This document shows, in pieces, positions 1 to 9,819 of a stretch of DNA of 64,000 nt. Every line of letters begins with the position of its first letter. The stretch's first letter is position 1. Under the pieces are notes generated by a model that did no database searches, was not told the origin of the DNA, and worked only from the letters and a program-made list of their open reading frames with translations. Source of the DNA: Macrosoma leucophasiata (Eukaryota; Arthropoda; Insecta; Lepidoptera; Hedylidae); NCBI GenBank assembly GCA_036365455.1, contig JAWQUS010000003.1, forward strand, positions 1,012,001 through 1,076,000, written 5' to 3'. The position numbers were made by a program, and so were the translations under genes.

Positions 1-102
1 GCCGTTAGTCACTGCAACAACGTATCTCATTATTAAGGGGTTCACTGACCGAAAACCAGACTGTTATAACTTTTTGTAATTGTTTTCAGGCGGCAGAACG
101 AT

Positions 103-209
103 GATGATGAAGGTAGACGAGGCACGAGAGGTATGTCAGGACCGGGATATCTGGCGCTCTACACTCTCTGCATACCCCGTTAGGGACCTGGCATGAAGAT
201 ACATACATA
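103..209 (+). mobile_element. RTE-like LINE, extreme 3' end fragment (RTE-a)
   Basis: This fragment encodes the last residues of the same LINE reverse-transcriptase ORF seen at 11847-13177 (it ends ...STLSAYPVRDLA) and finishes in an ATACATAC tail. The 9-bp direct repeat CAGAACGAT at 94-102 and 210-218 brackets it, so it is a very short, 5'-truncated insertion. No coding potential remains. Confidence 0.85.
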
Positions 210-329
210 CAGAACGATTTGAACGTATTATCAAAACAAAGTTTGAATTAAAAATAGGTAAAAGTTAAAAAAAAATAAACACGTCGAAAGCGTGAGAAAT
301 TATAGTAATTACTTGGACTGGTTCTCGGC

Positions 330-592
330 CCCGGGAGTTTCAGCCTTGTCGTGGCGGGGTGGTTTATAACCGGTGGTCCTTTCACACCGGTCAAGCCAAG
401 AGGAACTCAGAGAGAGAACGACGTTTGGCATGGCTCTGCCCGCCACTCCTTGCTGTGGTGAGGAGACGGCCGGGGAAGAGGTGTACGGGCATGTCGTTGG
501 CCCTGCACCCCGTCCCCAGCCGTCTAACGTTGGTCCCGCCGTCTAGGGACGTGGTCGACCTCCCGTGCTCACGTGCTTTACGGCATAACTAA
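330..592. other. GC-rich unassigned segment
   Basis: A GC-rich island in otherwise AT-rich DNA. A 77-codon ORF crosses it at 359-592, but its arginine- and proline-rich translation has no recognisable motif and no repeat partner in the window. It may be the 5' part of an old LINE or a fragment of a CpG-rich exon. No function can be assigned. Confidence 0.3.
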
Positions 593-679
593 TATTAAAA
601 TGAATATTTAAGAAACCAAATCGTTTTGCTGCGAGAAAACAACCACAAATTTATCGTGTATATTAGATTACCAATATCT

Positions 680-834
680 AGAGCTGGCGTCGCTATCTCA
701 CAGCCTTCTTCGACGTCGAACGGATCGTTAGGTTCGAACTCCACAACTAAGAAACCTCCCTCCATCCTCTCAGTGAAACTCATGCCGCGAGACAGGTACA
801 GGTAAGACACGGCACGATTTATCAGTGTCACTAT
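680..834 (-). other. Possible coding exon, minus strand
   Basis: The minus strand is open here and reads protein-like and acidic (…GGFLVVEFEPNDPFDVEEG…). It ends at a plausible donor (GATATTG/gtaatc), after which the sequence turns AT-rich. An acceptor near 834 (acatag/TG) would give the phase needed to follow the GRAMD1 exon at 7794-7881. The encoded sequence does not clearly match the start of the ASTER domain. The plus strand also offers a good donor (CAG/gtaaga, near 800), so strand and gene are uncertain. Confidence 0.25.
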
Positions 835-889
835 GTATGTGTCCCACATTCCAAAAACGTATAAACGAGTCGATTTACGCACTAGATGT

Positions 890-1337
890 GACTCAAATCA
901 CCCTTATGATACTGTATAAGTGTAGGGACTGCTTGTCCTTACGGTATATCTTGCTGTCGGCAATGCTAGGAACTGTGGTTCACTGGCTCACTACTACACA
1001 CAATACGAGCGCAGGCGTGTCCAACCCGTGTTAAGTCCTTTCACCGACTGACTCTGTCAGTTGACTGTTGACCGCAGCCTTCTCTATTGGTGTACGTGAG
1101 ACAGTGTAAATATCTACTAAATAGATACAAACACTACAATTAGGGCCGGCAAAACATTTAGCCCGGGTGGGGAGTACAACATGTGGAGCGCGAGGGGGTA
1201 GGGTTATTATTATTACGAGTACTTTAAACTAGTAATTTCCATTTATTTGCGCGACAGGAATCATAGCTAGGTGCGAGCATGAGGCCCCGATCCACAAATG
1301 GTTTGGGTTATGGCTCATTGCTGTGAATAGAAAATGA
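890..1337. other. Unassigned intergenic or intronic DNA
   Basis: No coding exon, tRNA or clear repeat is seen. There is a GC-rich patch at about 1143-1200. The remainder is ordinary mixed-composition sequence. Confidence 0.4.
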
Positions 1338-1550
1338 ATCATATATTTTATTTTTAAAGAAAAATGGAAAGAAAAATTTGACTTCAGGCGAGACTCGAAC
1401 TCGCGACCTATTGGGACTAGATTCCCAGTAGGTCGCGAGTTCGAGTCTCGCCTGAAGTCAAATTTTTATTTCCATTTTTCTTTAAAAATAAAATATATTT
1501 CACAAGCATGTGTTAATGCGAAATAATATAAAACAAATTAATCATATAAA
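1338..1550. mobile_element. tRNA-headed inverted element (family B), near-perfect palindrome
   Basis: Two copies of a tRNA-like unit sit head to head with only a few bases between them. The arms carry the TTTAAAGAAAAATGGAAAG motif, the 3' half of a tRNA-like cloverleaf (CGAGACTCGAACTCGCGACC and its complement), and about 75 bp of near-perfect complementarity around 1413. The right arm continues into the family's terminal sequence (CACAAGCATGTGTTAATGCG). Related copies are at 16905, 17600 and 23657. Confidence 0.75.
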
Positions 1551-1745
1551 TTACTAGCGGCCCGCTCCGGCTTCGTCCGCGCTGCTCCGTTCCTATTAGT
1601 CATAGCGTGATGATATATAGCCTATAGCCTTCGATAAATGGGAATAACACTGAAAAAACTTTTCAAATCGGACCAGTACTTCCTGAGATTAGCACGTTCA
1701 CGCAAGCAAACAAACTCGTAAACTTAAACAATAATATAAGTATAG
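1551..1745 (+). repeat. Lepidopteran-type repeat, family E fragment
   Basis: A diverged copy of the repeat that starts with a CTAGCTGTGCCCGCGACTTC-like sequence (here CCGCTCCGGCTTCGTCCGCG) and ends near an AAGTATAGATTTA sequence. It is the same family as 3664-3966 and 18758-19062. Confidence 0.55.
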
Positions 1746-2246
1746 ATTTAAGTAATCTACACATTGCAAAACGATTTTTTTCACATTGAAAAACTATTTT
1801 TTAATTTCAAATAATCTTGATTATAGCAGCTTTTCCCTAATTTCAAGTGGGGAATTTCCACACCTATCACACGTCTTCCGATGAACTTATACTTAAAAAG
1901 CACTTGGAAAAGCGGAACCCTACATTCCGCGTGTAAAGATACGCATTTGGCCAGTTTTTATAGAATAAGTAACGTGATGGTGCGTCCCTCCACCTTCAAC
2001 TCTGTCACCAGTAAACTTTTAAGATAATAAAGTTTATTAACGATACACATTTTTTATGCGATAACGATGCAATATATAAACACAAATTAAATATTTATTA
2101 TAAAGTAACTACAAATTTAAATTTTAGTGTGTCACACGGTTACCCAACTAAAAAATATACTCAGACTGACTCGTTTCATCCGCAGCTTACAATATTATTA
2201 TGTTGTCTTAGATACAAGGTGTTTGCAAATTTCTCGAATGAAATAA
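1746..2246. other. AT-rich DNA without recognised features
   Basis: AT-rich, with poly-T/poly-A runs and no exon-like ORF on either strand. Confidence 0.4.
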
Positions 2247-2545
2247 TTTTTTTTTTTATGTAAGGAAGGTGGAAACAAGCATGCAGCTTACATTGATATT
2301 AAGATGACTGCAGCCTATGGACATCTACACAAAAACCAGAGGTCAAAAATTCAAAATAAAGATGCGTTGCCACCCCTAAGACCTAGGTTGTTGTCTCTAT
2401 GATAGTTATTACTGGGCCATACATACATTACCATTTAATCGGAGCACGATAGTGCTGAACACTACCATTTGGCGGCAGATAGATTAGGTAGTGCGGTATT
2501 GCCTACGCCAGCGAGCTCCGACACTAGAGCTCTACCAGCAGTAAA
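2247..2545 (-). repeat. Family A interspersed repeat
   Basis: A full-length, somewhat diverged minus-strand copy of the most abundant repeat of the window (about 290 bp). The head is GGTGGTAGAGCTCC…GGAGCTC…ACCACC, a potential hairpin. The body carries TAGTGTTCAGCACTATCGTG and GGTAATGTACGGCCC, and the tail ends in TTACATAAAAA. No ORF or tRNA-like head is seen; the family could be a SINE or a MITE. Confidence 0.75.
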
Positions 2546-3404
2546 AAAGCATCTATAAATCTATACAAATAAATAAATTGGAGTGTCTGTTTGTAATATA
2601 AAAATAACCGCTTTTTAGTAAATGTATATGAATGTACACACGGTACATATGCCAAAACAACATTTTTTTTTTATTTTGACACTCCAATTTTATTTATTTG
2701 TATAGATTAAGTAAATTAAGTAATTATATGAAGTAAAGATGTATTAGTAAGCATCCTGTATAATCGTTTTTAATTAACAAAAGAGAATTGTTCTTACTAT
2801 GTAGAGCTCTTGTATCAAGAAATTCGCACTACTCGTACAGGCATTAATTGATTTAGAGGTGTATTCATATCATACAGACATTGAGCGTTCCAGAAGTTAT
2901 TTACAGATGACGTGTTTATTCAGTTTTTTCATTTATTTCATACTAGCTGTGCCCGCAACTTTGTTTGCTTGGAATAGTGGCTTTGGGGCTTTGGGCAGCG
3001 CTTTAGGATATACATTTTGGGTTAATTTTGGATCATAAACACTTTTGGGTAGCTTAAAAAATCAACTTTGCAGTAATGCTTCTCTGTACACGATATTAGA
3101 CGTATGACCATCGGGGATAAAAGCACACAGGCTGCTAGGATTGCGAAAAATTGCTAATTATGTGTTTAAACGCGCATCCATCCTATGCTGAACCGTATTT
3201 TCGAAAGGGTCATTTTAAACTTCTATGCATAGGTACCGTATATTTTTTTATAGAAAATTATTAAAAAGTTTTCTAAAGTTTCGGTCAACTAGTGCTTCTA
3301 ATAAAGAATGAAAGATAAAAGATAGATCTATGCATAATATAGGCACTCCGTAAGAGCCGGCAGAAGAGAAAAATTGAATGTTAACGTTGTGCATTTTTAC
3401 CCAC
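2546..3404. other. Decayed repeat fragments and unassigned DNA
   Basis: Contains pieces of the family E tail in both directions (2570-2610 minus, 2680-2706 plus) and a family E-like head at 2944 (CTAGCTGTGCCCGCAACTTT). The remainder is AT-rich. No exon-like sequence is seen. Confidence 0.4.
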
Positions 3405-3520
3405 TAATGCCACCAACACCACCACCACCACAACCAATGCCACCAACGCCTCCAAAACTACCAACAACACCACCAACGTCACCAACGCCACCAATGCTTC
3501 CATCGCCTCTATCCGTTTTT
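3405..3520 (+). repeat. Imperfect CCA-rich microsatellite
   Basis: A run of CCA and CCAACG-type triplets. Both strands show low-complexity ORFs through it (proline/threonine-rich on plus, glycine-rich on minus); these follow from the triplet repeat and are not evidence of a gene. Confidence 0.8.
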
Positions 3521-3551
3521 AGAGGCATAATTCGACAATCAGGTGTAGACT

Positions 3552-3662
3552 TCAGTAGCTCAGTTGGGAGAGCGGCTGGACAAGAGAGCCCAGTAGCCGC
3601 GGGTTCAAGCTCCGTCTGAATGCAAATTATTCTTGCCATTTTCTTTAAATATATTTTTTAAA
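3552..3662 (+). repeat. Family B tRNA-like unit, single diverged copy
   Basis: CTTCAGTAGCTCAGTTGGGA followed by a T-arm-like GCGGGTTCAAGC, then the T-rich tail. The anticodon arm has decayed. It is a SINE-type remnant, not a functional tRNA gene. Confidence 0.6.
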
Positions 3663-3663
3663 C

Positions 3664-3966
3664 TAGCTGTGCCCGCTACTTCAGCCGCGTGAGAATTTAT
3701 GATTGTTCAGTATCTACCCGGACGAAGTCGTGAGCGCAGCTAGTATAAAAGTAGCCTAAGTTACTCCTTATTACATCAGCTATCTGCCAGTGAAAGTCCC
3801 GTCAAAATCAGTAAAGCCGTTCCCAAGATTAGCCCCGCCAAACAGACAGACAGACAGACAAAAATTGAAAAAAATGTTGTTTTGGTATATATCATATGCA
3901 TTTAGTAAAAAGCGGTTATTTTTATATTACAAACAGACACGCCAATTTTATTTATTTGTATGTATA
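3664..3966 (+). repeat. Family E repeat
   Basis: Starts CTAGCTGTGCCCGCTACTTC, carries GTGAAAGTCCCGTC and a CAGA tandem run, and ends TTTATTTGTATGTATAGATT. It matches 18758-19062 along its length. It is the 3' part of a non-coding element widespread in Lepidoptera. Confidence 0.75.
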
Positions 3967-3968
3967 GA

Positions 3969-4416
3969 TTAGTGGTAGAGCTCCGTATTACCTAATCTAT
4001 TTTTGTTCAACAATATCGTGTTCCGATTAGATGGTAATAAATGGATAAAACTAAAACTACCGTCACTGCGGTCGCCAATCTGACTGCCAAAAGCGTAGTG
4101 ATCATGGCATAATTCTCCGGTCTTCTAAACTCGTGGTAGAGCTCCAGTGACAGAGCTCACGGGTGTAGGCACCACCGCATTACCTAATATACTTGCCGCT
4201 GAATGGTAGTGTTCAGCACTATCGTGTTCCGGTCACGTGGTAATGTACGGCCCTGTAATTTCCGGCACAGAGGCAAAACACTTTAGGCCTCAGGAGTGGT
4301 AACGCATCTGCATTTTGACCTTGGTCTTTGTGTGGGTGTCTTTAGGCTGCAGTCATCACTGAACATCAATATGAACTGCATGCTTGTTTGCTTCTTCTAT
4401 TGCACTTAAAAAAAAA
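3969..4416 (+). repeat. Two family A repeats, plus strand
   Basis: A short internally deleted copy (3969-4043) is followed by a nearly complete one (4129-4416) with head GGTAGAGCTCCAGTGACAGA, body GGTAATGTACGGCCCTGTAA and poly-A-like end. Confidence 0.75.
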
Positions 4417-4429
4417 TCTCCTCTAATGT

Positions 4430-4505
4430 AGTGGGCGTCTTTGGGGAAGGCTTTGTCCAGTAGTGGGCGTCTTTGGGAAAGGCTTTGTCCGTGGACGTCT
4501 TTCGG
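4430..4505. repeat. Short tandem duplication
   Basis: Two and a half copies of a roughly 30-bp unit, GTGGGCGTCTTTGGGGAAGG…CTTTGTCC. The unit resembles a piece of a common lepidopteran repeat read in reverse. Confidence 0.55.
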
Positions 4506-4744
4506 CTGAAGTCATGATCTTAATAATGACATACCCCGAATCACGGTTTATGCCCGAGATGCTCAATGTTCGTATAATATGAATGTACCTTAACATGTAA
4601 CAAGAACGACTGATAAGCTGTAGGCCCACTGTGTAACAGTGCGTTATTTGTGTACATATTATGGCGCAGCGATAACATTTCGCATGTTGTTTTAACAAAC
4701 ACATATGACATTGAACCACTTCATTATTTTGTAAGCCAATTCGC

Positions 4745-5088
4745 TAGGGGTCGTTCATAAATTATGTAAGGCGTTTAGGGGAGGGGGGGTGTTGACTGAA
4801 TATTATAACTTCTTACTATAGGTAAGAGGGGCAGAGAATCTAAAATTACGTAAGATTTGAAATTGAAAATTCTACCACTTTCGCGCTAAAAATTGGCATT
4901 ATTGAATAGCGCCATCTTTACTTTATCTCTTTAACTTGATATTGAATCTTACAAAAATCTTTTCTTATGAAAATTTCTTATTAAGGGGCAGGGGGGACTA
5001 GTCGTAATCTTATAATGTCTTACAGTAGGGGGAGAGGGGGTCAAATTAGCCCTCAAAACCTCTTACGTAATTTATGAACGACCCCCTA
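4745..5088. mobile_element. MITE with inverted termini (TAGGGGTCGTTCATAAATTA)
   Basis: Ends TAGGGGTCGTTCATAAATTA at the left and TAATTTATGAACGACCCCCTA-like at the right give terminal inverted repeats of about 27 bp (ATGTAAGG against CCTCTTACGT inside). The internal 340 bp has no ORF. Terminal TA dinucleotides would fit a Tc1/mariner-type target, but the superfamily is not established. Confidence 0.7.
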
Positions 5089-5142
5089 TCAAGTATCAAC
5101 CTCATAAAATATTAACTTTACGTTGGCACTTCCCGATGTATA

Positions 5143-5428
5143 TTTTTTTTATGTAATGGATTTGGCAAACCAGCATGCAGTTCACATTGATGTTAGTGAT
5201 GACTGCAGCCTAATAGACACCCACACGAAGACCAAGGTCAAGATGCCGATGCGTTACCACTCCTAAGGCCTAAGGTGTTATGCCTCTGTGCCGGAAAATA
5301 CAGGACCGTACATTACCACCTGACCGGAACACGATAGTGCTGAACACTACCATTTAGCGGCAAGTATATTAGGTAATGCGGTGGTGCCTACGCCCGCGAG
5401 CTCCTTCACTGGAGCTCCACCACCAGTT
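5143..5428 (-). repeat. Family A interspersed repeat
   Basis: A full-length minus-strand copy close to the consensus, abutting and probably inserted into the integrase fossil just to its right. Confidence 0.8.
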
Positions 5429-5815
5429 AAAACATTCATCAATTTTAAATTGAATTTTCTTAAGCAACGTTTGATTGAATCTTTCGTTAAATCCGTTTGT
5501 AAATGGTGCAATAACAGCAGTGAAAACAATGTTGTTATGTACTTATTCTAAATAGAAATTGAAATCTTTTGAATTATGCCTGGATATTGGTCTGATAAAA
5601 TCAAGTCCTTTTCACAATTTTGTGTTACTTTTTGAACAAGTTTTAGAAAATCATTCGCACTCTTGAGTTTTGAATATCGATATACATAGGCGTATAACAG
5701 GTATAGCGGGTGAAGTGATCCACTAAAATGTGTAGATAATAAATGCTTTTGTTGAACGACTACCCCCAAATCCTCCTACGGTGTCCATAGACACATTTTC
5801 GAACGGGCAGGTGGT
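5429..5815 (-). pseudogene. Retroviral-type integrase core, fossil fragment
   Basis: Three adjoining minus-strand frames read as consecutive parts of an rve integrase core: an N-terminal piece with MDTVGGFGG near 5790, a middle piece with SANDFLKLVQKV and LSDQYPGI (5548-5700), and a C-terminal piece with FTNGFNERFNQTL (about 5440-5500). The DQYPG and NER residues correspond to the second and third catalytic positions of DDE integrases. At least two frameshifts and a deletion separate the pieces. It does not resemble the two intact LTR elements of this window closely, so it comes from a third lineage. Confidence 0.6.
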
Positions 5816-6132
5816 GGGCTCGCTTGTTATGCATATTGCCAGTGTCAAGTAAAACGATATTTCGTATTCGTATTAAGCAACGTAAAAGTCAGAGTCAGTC
5901 AGTCAATTTATCAGTCCGTCAGTCAGAGTCACAGTCATTCGAGTAAAGCGATGGCTACTTTACCAGAACATTTACAATGAAGTTTTGGAGGCAACCCGAA
6001 AGAACGTGTTTTCGCACTGTTATTCTATTTCACTATACACGAGCGATACGATACGATAATCCTATATGAAACAAAATGCCACCAACTTTATTTAATATAA
6101 CTCAAAAATACACCAAGAAAATGAAATAAAAT
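5816..6132. other. Unassigned DNA with CAGT microsatellite
   Basis: A CAGT-type run lies at about 5889-5935 (cagtcagtcag). No gene signal is seen. Confidence 0.4.
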
Positions 6133-6367
6133 AAGAGCATTACCTAATTTACTTGCCGCTAAATGGTAGTGTTCAGCACTATCGTGTTCCGGTCAGGTGG
6201 TAATGTACGGCCCTGTAACTTCCGGCATAGAGGCATAACATCTTCAGCCTCAGGAGTGGTAACGCATCTGCATTTTGACCTTGGTCTTTGTGTGGGTGTC
6301 CATAGGCTGCAGTCATCACTTAACATCAAATGCATGCCTGTTTGCCACTTCCATTACATAAAAAAAA
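6133..6367 (+). repeat. Family A repeat, truncated at its head
   Basis: Begins at GCATTACCTAATTTACTTGC, lacks the hairpin head, and ends in the usual ACATAAAAAAAAC tail. Confidence 0.75.
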
Positions 6368-6467
6368 CATTTTGTAATAGGATCTCTCTTTCCAGAGTAA
6401 CTCAATTTTGGTTAAAGTTTTACTGTTCACCATATCCATGGATAATAATTATAAAGCACATTATATA

Positions 6468-7751
6468 TTAGGTTGGGGAAAAAGTTTCTTCGCATTTTTT
6501 AAGATAATTCAAAACATTTTTTAATATAGTTTATTTAAATTTAACTAAAGTATGTATGTACCATTTTGTTCGATAACCTTTTGCCATTTTGTAGGTAGGG
6601 ACATGATCCCATTGCTATAAAAAATTTGGGACTTCTCATCAAACTACCGCGACAAGTGGATTTGGCAGTCCTCTCGTGATGTTAACCTAACATTGCATAA
6701 AGAATTCTGAAGAGACCGAAACAGGTGGAAATCTGAAGGTGCAAGGTCAGGACTATACGGCGGATGCATTAACACCTCCCAGCCAAACTCTCTTAATTTT
6801 TGCTGAGTGGCTATAGATGTGTGAGGTCTAGCGTTATCATGATGAAACACCACACCCCTTCTGTTGATCAATTCCGGCCGCTTTCTCTCAACTTCTTGCT
6901 TTAATCTCATCAGTTGTTCGCAGTAGAGTTCAGAATCGATAGTCCTGCCTGGTGGTAATAGCTCATAATGAATAATGCCCTTCCAATCCCACCACACACA
7001 CAACATCACCTTATTGCGAGTTAACCCGGGTTTCGCCACAGTCTGTGAAGCCTGACCGGTCTTTGACCACGACCTTTTTCGCTCGTTCTTGTCGTACGTG
7101 ATCTACTTTTCATCACCAGTTATCAGCTTCTTCAAAAATGATTCGGTTTCATTACGTCGTAATAAAGAATCACAAATGAGTACACGGTTCATTAGGTTTC
7201 TTTCAGTGAGCTCGTGAGGTACCCAAATATCGAGTTTTTTTTGTACCCAGCTTTTTTCAAATGCGTCAAAACTGTTTTGTGATCAATTCTCAGTTCTTCA
7301 GCTACGTCGTAACTACTGATATGTCGATCTTGCTCCACTTTTTCAATAATGGCATCCATTTTATCCGTAATAGGGCGACCAGAGCGAGGTGCATCTTTGA
7401 CATCAAAATTTCCGGATTGAAAACGCTTAAACCAAATTTGTGCTACTCTCACAGACACTGCACTAGGTCCATAAACATGGCAATTTTTTTTCGCGGCTTG
7501 CGTTGTATTTTTACCTTTTCTGTAGTAACATTTTAAAATGTATCGAATTTCGTCATTAGATTTACTCATCTTGACAGTACGAAAAACAAATGAAAATCAC
7601 ACATTTGCCTAATTTGAATTTGGAATTATGTTCTCTAAAATTTTAACTTTCAATGATACCAAAACCAGCCAGATACAAATACTACAGCCAAAGAGATTTT
7701 ATTACAAGTTCATACATACTATAATGCGAAAAGACTTTTTCCCCAACCTAT
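6468..7751 (-). mobile_element. mariner-family DNA transposon
   Basis: The left end AGGTTGGGGAAAAAGTTTCT and the right end, complement AGGTTGGGGAAAAAGTCTTT, form inverted repeats of about 30 bp. TA dinucleotides flank the ends, as expected of Tc1/mariner, although the exact right boundary is blurred by a mutation. The single transposase gene is on the minus strand and broken. The element lies in a GRAMD1 intron; its right end is only about 42 bp from the donor of exon 7794-7881. Confidence 0.9.
6644..7569 (-). pseudogene. mariner transposase (DD34D), inactivated
   Basis: The N-terminal part (7192-7569) contains paired helix-turn-helix DNA-binding domains, with the segment RSGRPITDKMDAIIEKVEQD between them. 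The C-terminal part (6644-7039) contains the catalytic domain: VWWDWKG with the first Asp, HHDNARPHTS with the second, and SPDLAPSDFHLF with the third. Thirty-four residues separate the last two, the DD34D spacing that defines mariner. The two open parts are in different frames and the segment between (7040-7191) carries stops and frameshifts, so no full transposase can be made. The extreme C-terminus is also lost. Intact family members are about 345 residues. Confidence 0.88.
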
Positions 7752-7793
7752 TATATTATGAAGGAGAAGATATATGTAGGGTTGCCGACATAC

Positions 7794-7881
7794 CGAGTGG
7801 CGGGGTGAGGTCGCGCGGGTGCGAGTGGCGCTCGTCGCCCGCGCCGCCGCTCGCCTCCATCGACGACGAGTCCACCGCCTC
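7794..7881 (-). CDS. GRAMD1/Aster-like gene, linker exon (last confident exon in window)
   Basis: An 88-nt exon with acceptor taattgcag/GAG and donor CTCG/gtatgt. It is read in phase 0 from the exon at 11415-11516, giving EAVDSSSMEASGGAGDERHS and then HPRDLTPPL, and leaves in phase 1. The serine- and acid-rich composition fits the disordered linker between the GRAM and ASTER domains of this family. Assignment rests on strand, phase continuity and splice signals, because linkers are not conserved. A methionine inside it (MEASGG) could start a shorter isoform. The ASTER domain and C-terminal membrane helix must lie to the left, mostly outside the window. Confidence 0.65.
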
Positions 7882-8091
7882 CTGCAATTACCGCAAAAAA
7901 AAATCTACTTAATAAAAAAAACCCGTCAAATGCGTATCGAGCCACGCTCAGTGTAGAGTCACGTAGTTTTTAGGTTTGAATAATGTAATGAAAAGAAAAA
8001 ATATTATCTATGGAGTTGTTCAAAATTTTCGAGTATAAATACATTTGGTCGACTATTATTCGCAAACTTGTAAAGCCAACTTTTTTTATTT

Positions 8092-8360
8092 TTTTTATGT
8101 CATTAAGTTGACAGACAAGCAGACGGGCCACCTGATGGTAAGTGGTCACCTTCGCCTATGAACATTTGCAACACCAGGGGAGTTGCCAACGCGCTGCCAG
8201 CCCTGGAGGACTCTTTTGACGCCACTTTTGAAGAACCTCATATTTGTAGCACCGAGGGAACACCTGCGAGGGAAGTTCGTTCCACAATTTACAAGTATGT
8301 AGCTACTGTTGCCGTAACGTTAGAATTTCTTACACAAACGTTTAATTGATAGAGAGGAGG
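8092..8360 (+). repeat. Family G repeat (AGACGGGCCACCTGATGGTA)
   Basis: Carries GACAAGCAGACGGGCCACCT and GGTAAGTGGTCACC, seen again in decayed form at 46432-46510. The 63-codon ORF inside it is incidental. The pattern is common in Lepidoptera. Confidence 0.6.
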
Positions 8361-9221
8361 GCGACACTTGACTCTTTAAAGCTTAATAAGTCACGAACAG
8401 TTAACTAAATAGAAAAATACCAAAAGCATTTCACATTTAAACGTAACATCATTCAAATTTAAATAATAAAATATATATGTAATATTATACATTGAAATAC
8501 AGGTCATAACTTAAAATCTTTGAAAATAGAAAAAAGAAAGCAAAAAGGTTAAATTTGGCACATAGCCGAAAAAAAAAATGATGGAGTTACATACAGATTA
8601 TATTTAAATCTAGGTATTTTCACGGCAAACGTATGTTGATCTCCGACTTCTCCGATAGCACACTGCTGAGATTGTTGCATCTATTAATTGCTTAGTCAAG
8701 TAAAAAACCATAAACAATTTCACAAATTGTTTATGGTTATTTGCGTTTATTTAAAACAAACCTTTATCTATTCAATATTTAATACATTGCCATTCAAATG
8801 GATATTTCAATTAAATAAAATGAAAATCACTAAAACCATCACAGTTAGATACTCGTAAAAATAAAATTCAATGGTTCAATCACAAGAAAATTTAAGAATT
8901 AAAACGATATACGAGTTACCTTCGTCGGTAAGGGCGGATAAGTGCAAAATAAACAATGTTGGTTGGATAGACTAAAAATAATTAGTGGCTGCACGCCAAT
9001 TATAGAGTAATTAACACGATTATGTTAACGCTCGCACGCATCACGTATTTGCAATGTTCAGTTGATTTTATGATCGGTTGAGACTAGACTGATCGTCGAA
9101 ATGAAGGTGAAAAATGGATGAATTCAGTTTGTTTAATTTTATTTGTTTTCAATCCATTCAAATAAGTTACACTTACCAAAATTATCAGTATCTTGTTGAC
9201 TAATATATAATAAGGGTATAT
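8361..9221. other. Unassigned AT-rich intron DNA with one hairpin
   Basis: No exon is seen. A perfect 15-bp-arm hairpin lies at 8706-8738 (AACCATAAACAATTT, 3-nt loop, complement). Confidence 0.45.
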
Positions 9222-9320
9222 TTTACTAATGGCTCACCCCGGCTTCCCTCGGGTGCAAATAAAGAAATGTTCAGCCTATGTCACTCAGTGAAGATGCAGT
9301 TTTCTAATGGTGTACACACA
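9222..9320 (+). repeat. Family E-like fragment (GGCTCACCCCGGCTTCCCTC)
   Basis: Matches the repeat at 29286-29338 and 29664-29800 (GTGAAGATGCAGTTTTCTAATGG). It is a non-coding remnant. Confidence 0.55.
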
Positions 9321-9334
9321 CAAACTATAACAAC

Positions 9335-9800
9335 AAAACACTTAAACAGGGTGACGCCCTATCACCTTTACTATTTAATGTTATTGGAGTATGTCCTTCA
9401 AAAAGTACTTGCGCTAAGAGGAGCAGTGCGACTCGGAGACGAGAAGATGATAGGGTACGTACCTACTAGGTGAGATTTGTGAAGAAGTTCAAGAGGCCGC
9501 CAGCGCTCTGTAGGAAGAAGCCGAAAAAGTAGCTCTAAGAATGAGTCACGAAAATACTCAGTATCTCCACATGAAGCGATACAGAAATTTGCGCATTAAG
9601 GGAGAAAATCTTCACGGGTGAGATACTACGTACAACGGAGAGGCTGAACCAGATACTTGTGGTGCACCATAACAGATACTATAGAGAGAAACAGAGTGGA
9701 GGTTGATCTGTGGGACATGGCATGACTACTGGTGAGAAATCGCGCAAGACAGGGAGCGATGAAAGACTCATACCCGAGACCAAGATCCACTTCGGGTCAC
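9335..9800 (+). pseudogene. Degenerate non-LTR reverse transcriptase fragment
   Basis: The plus strand reads QGDALSPLLFNVI in one frame and LEYVLQKVLALRGAVRL in the next. This matches the conserved region just before the catalytic YADD block of LINE reverse transcriptases. Weak similarity to thumb and C-terminal sequence continues to about 9800, with several frameshifts. It is an old fossil distinct from the RTE-like family of this window. Confidence 0.55.
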
Positions 9801-9819
9801 TAAGTTAGCGGGTAACTTA

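Noticed and set aside
359..592. A 77-codon ORF in a GC-rich patch.
   Set aside because: Arginine/proline-rich translation without motif; stop-poor because the DNA is GC-rich.
3374..3639. Proline-rich (plus) and glycine-rich (minus) ORFs.
   Set aside because: Both are by-products of a CCA-type microsatellite and cross a decayed tRNA-like unit.
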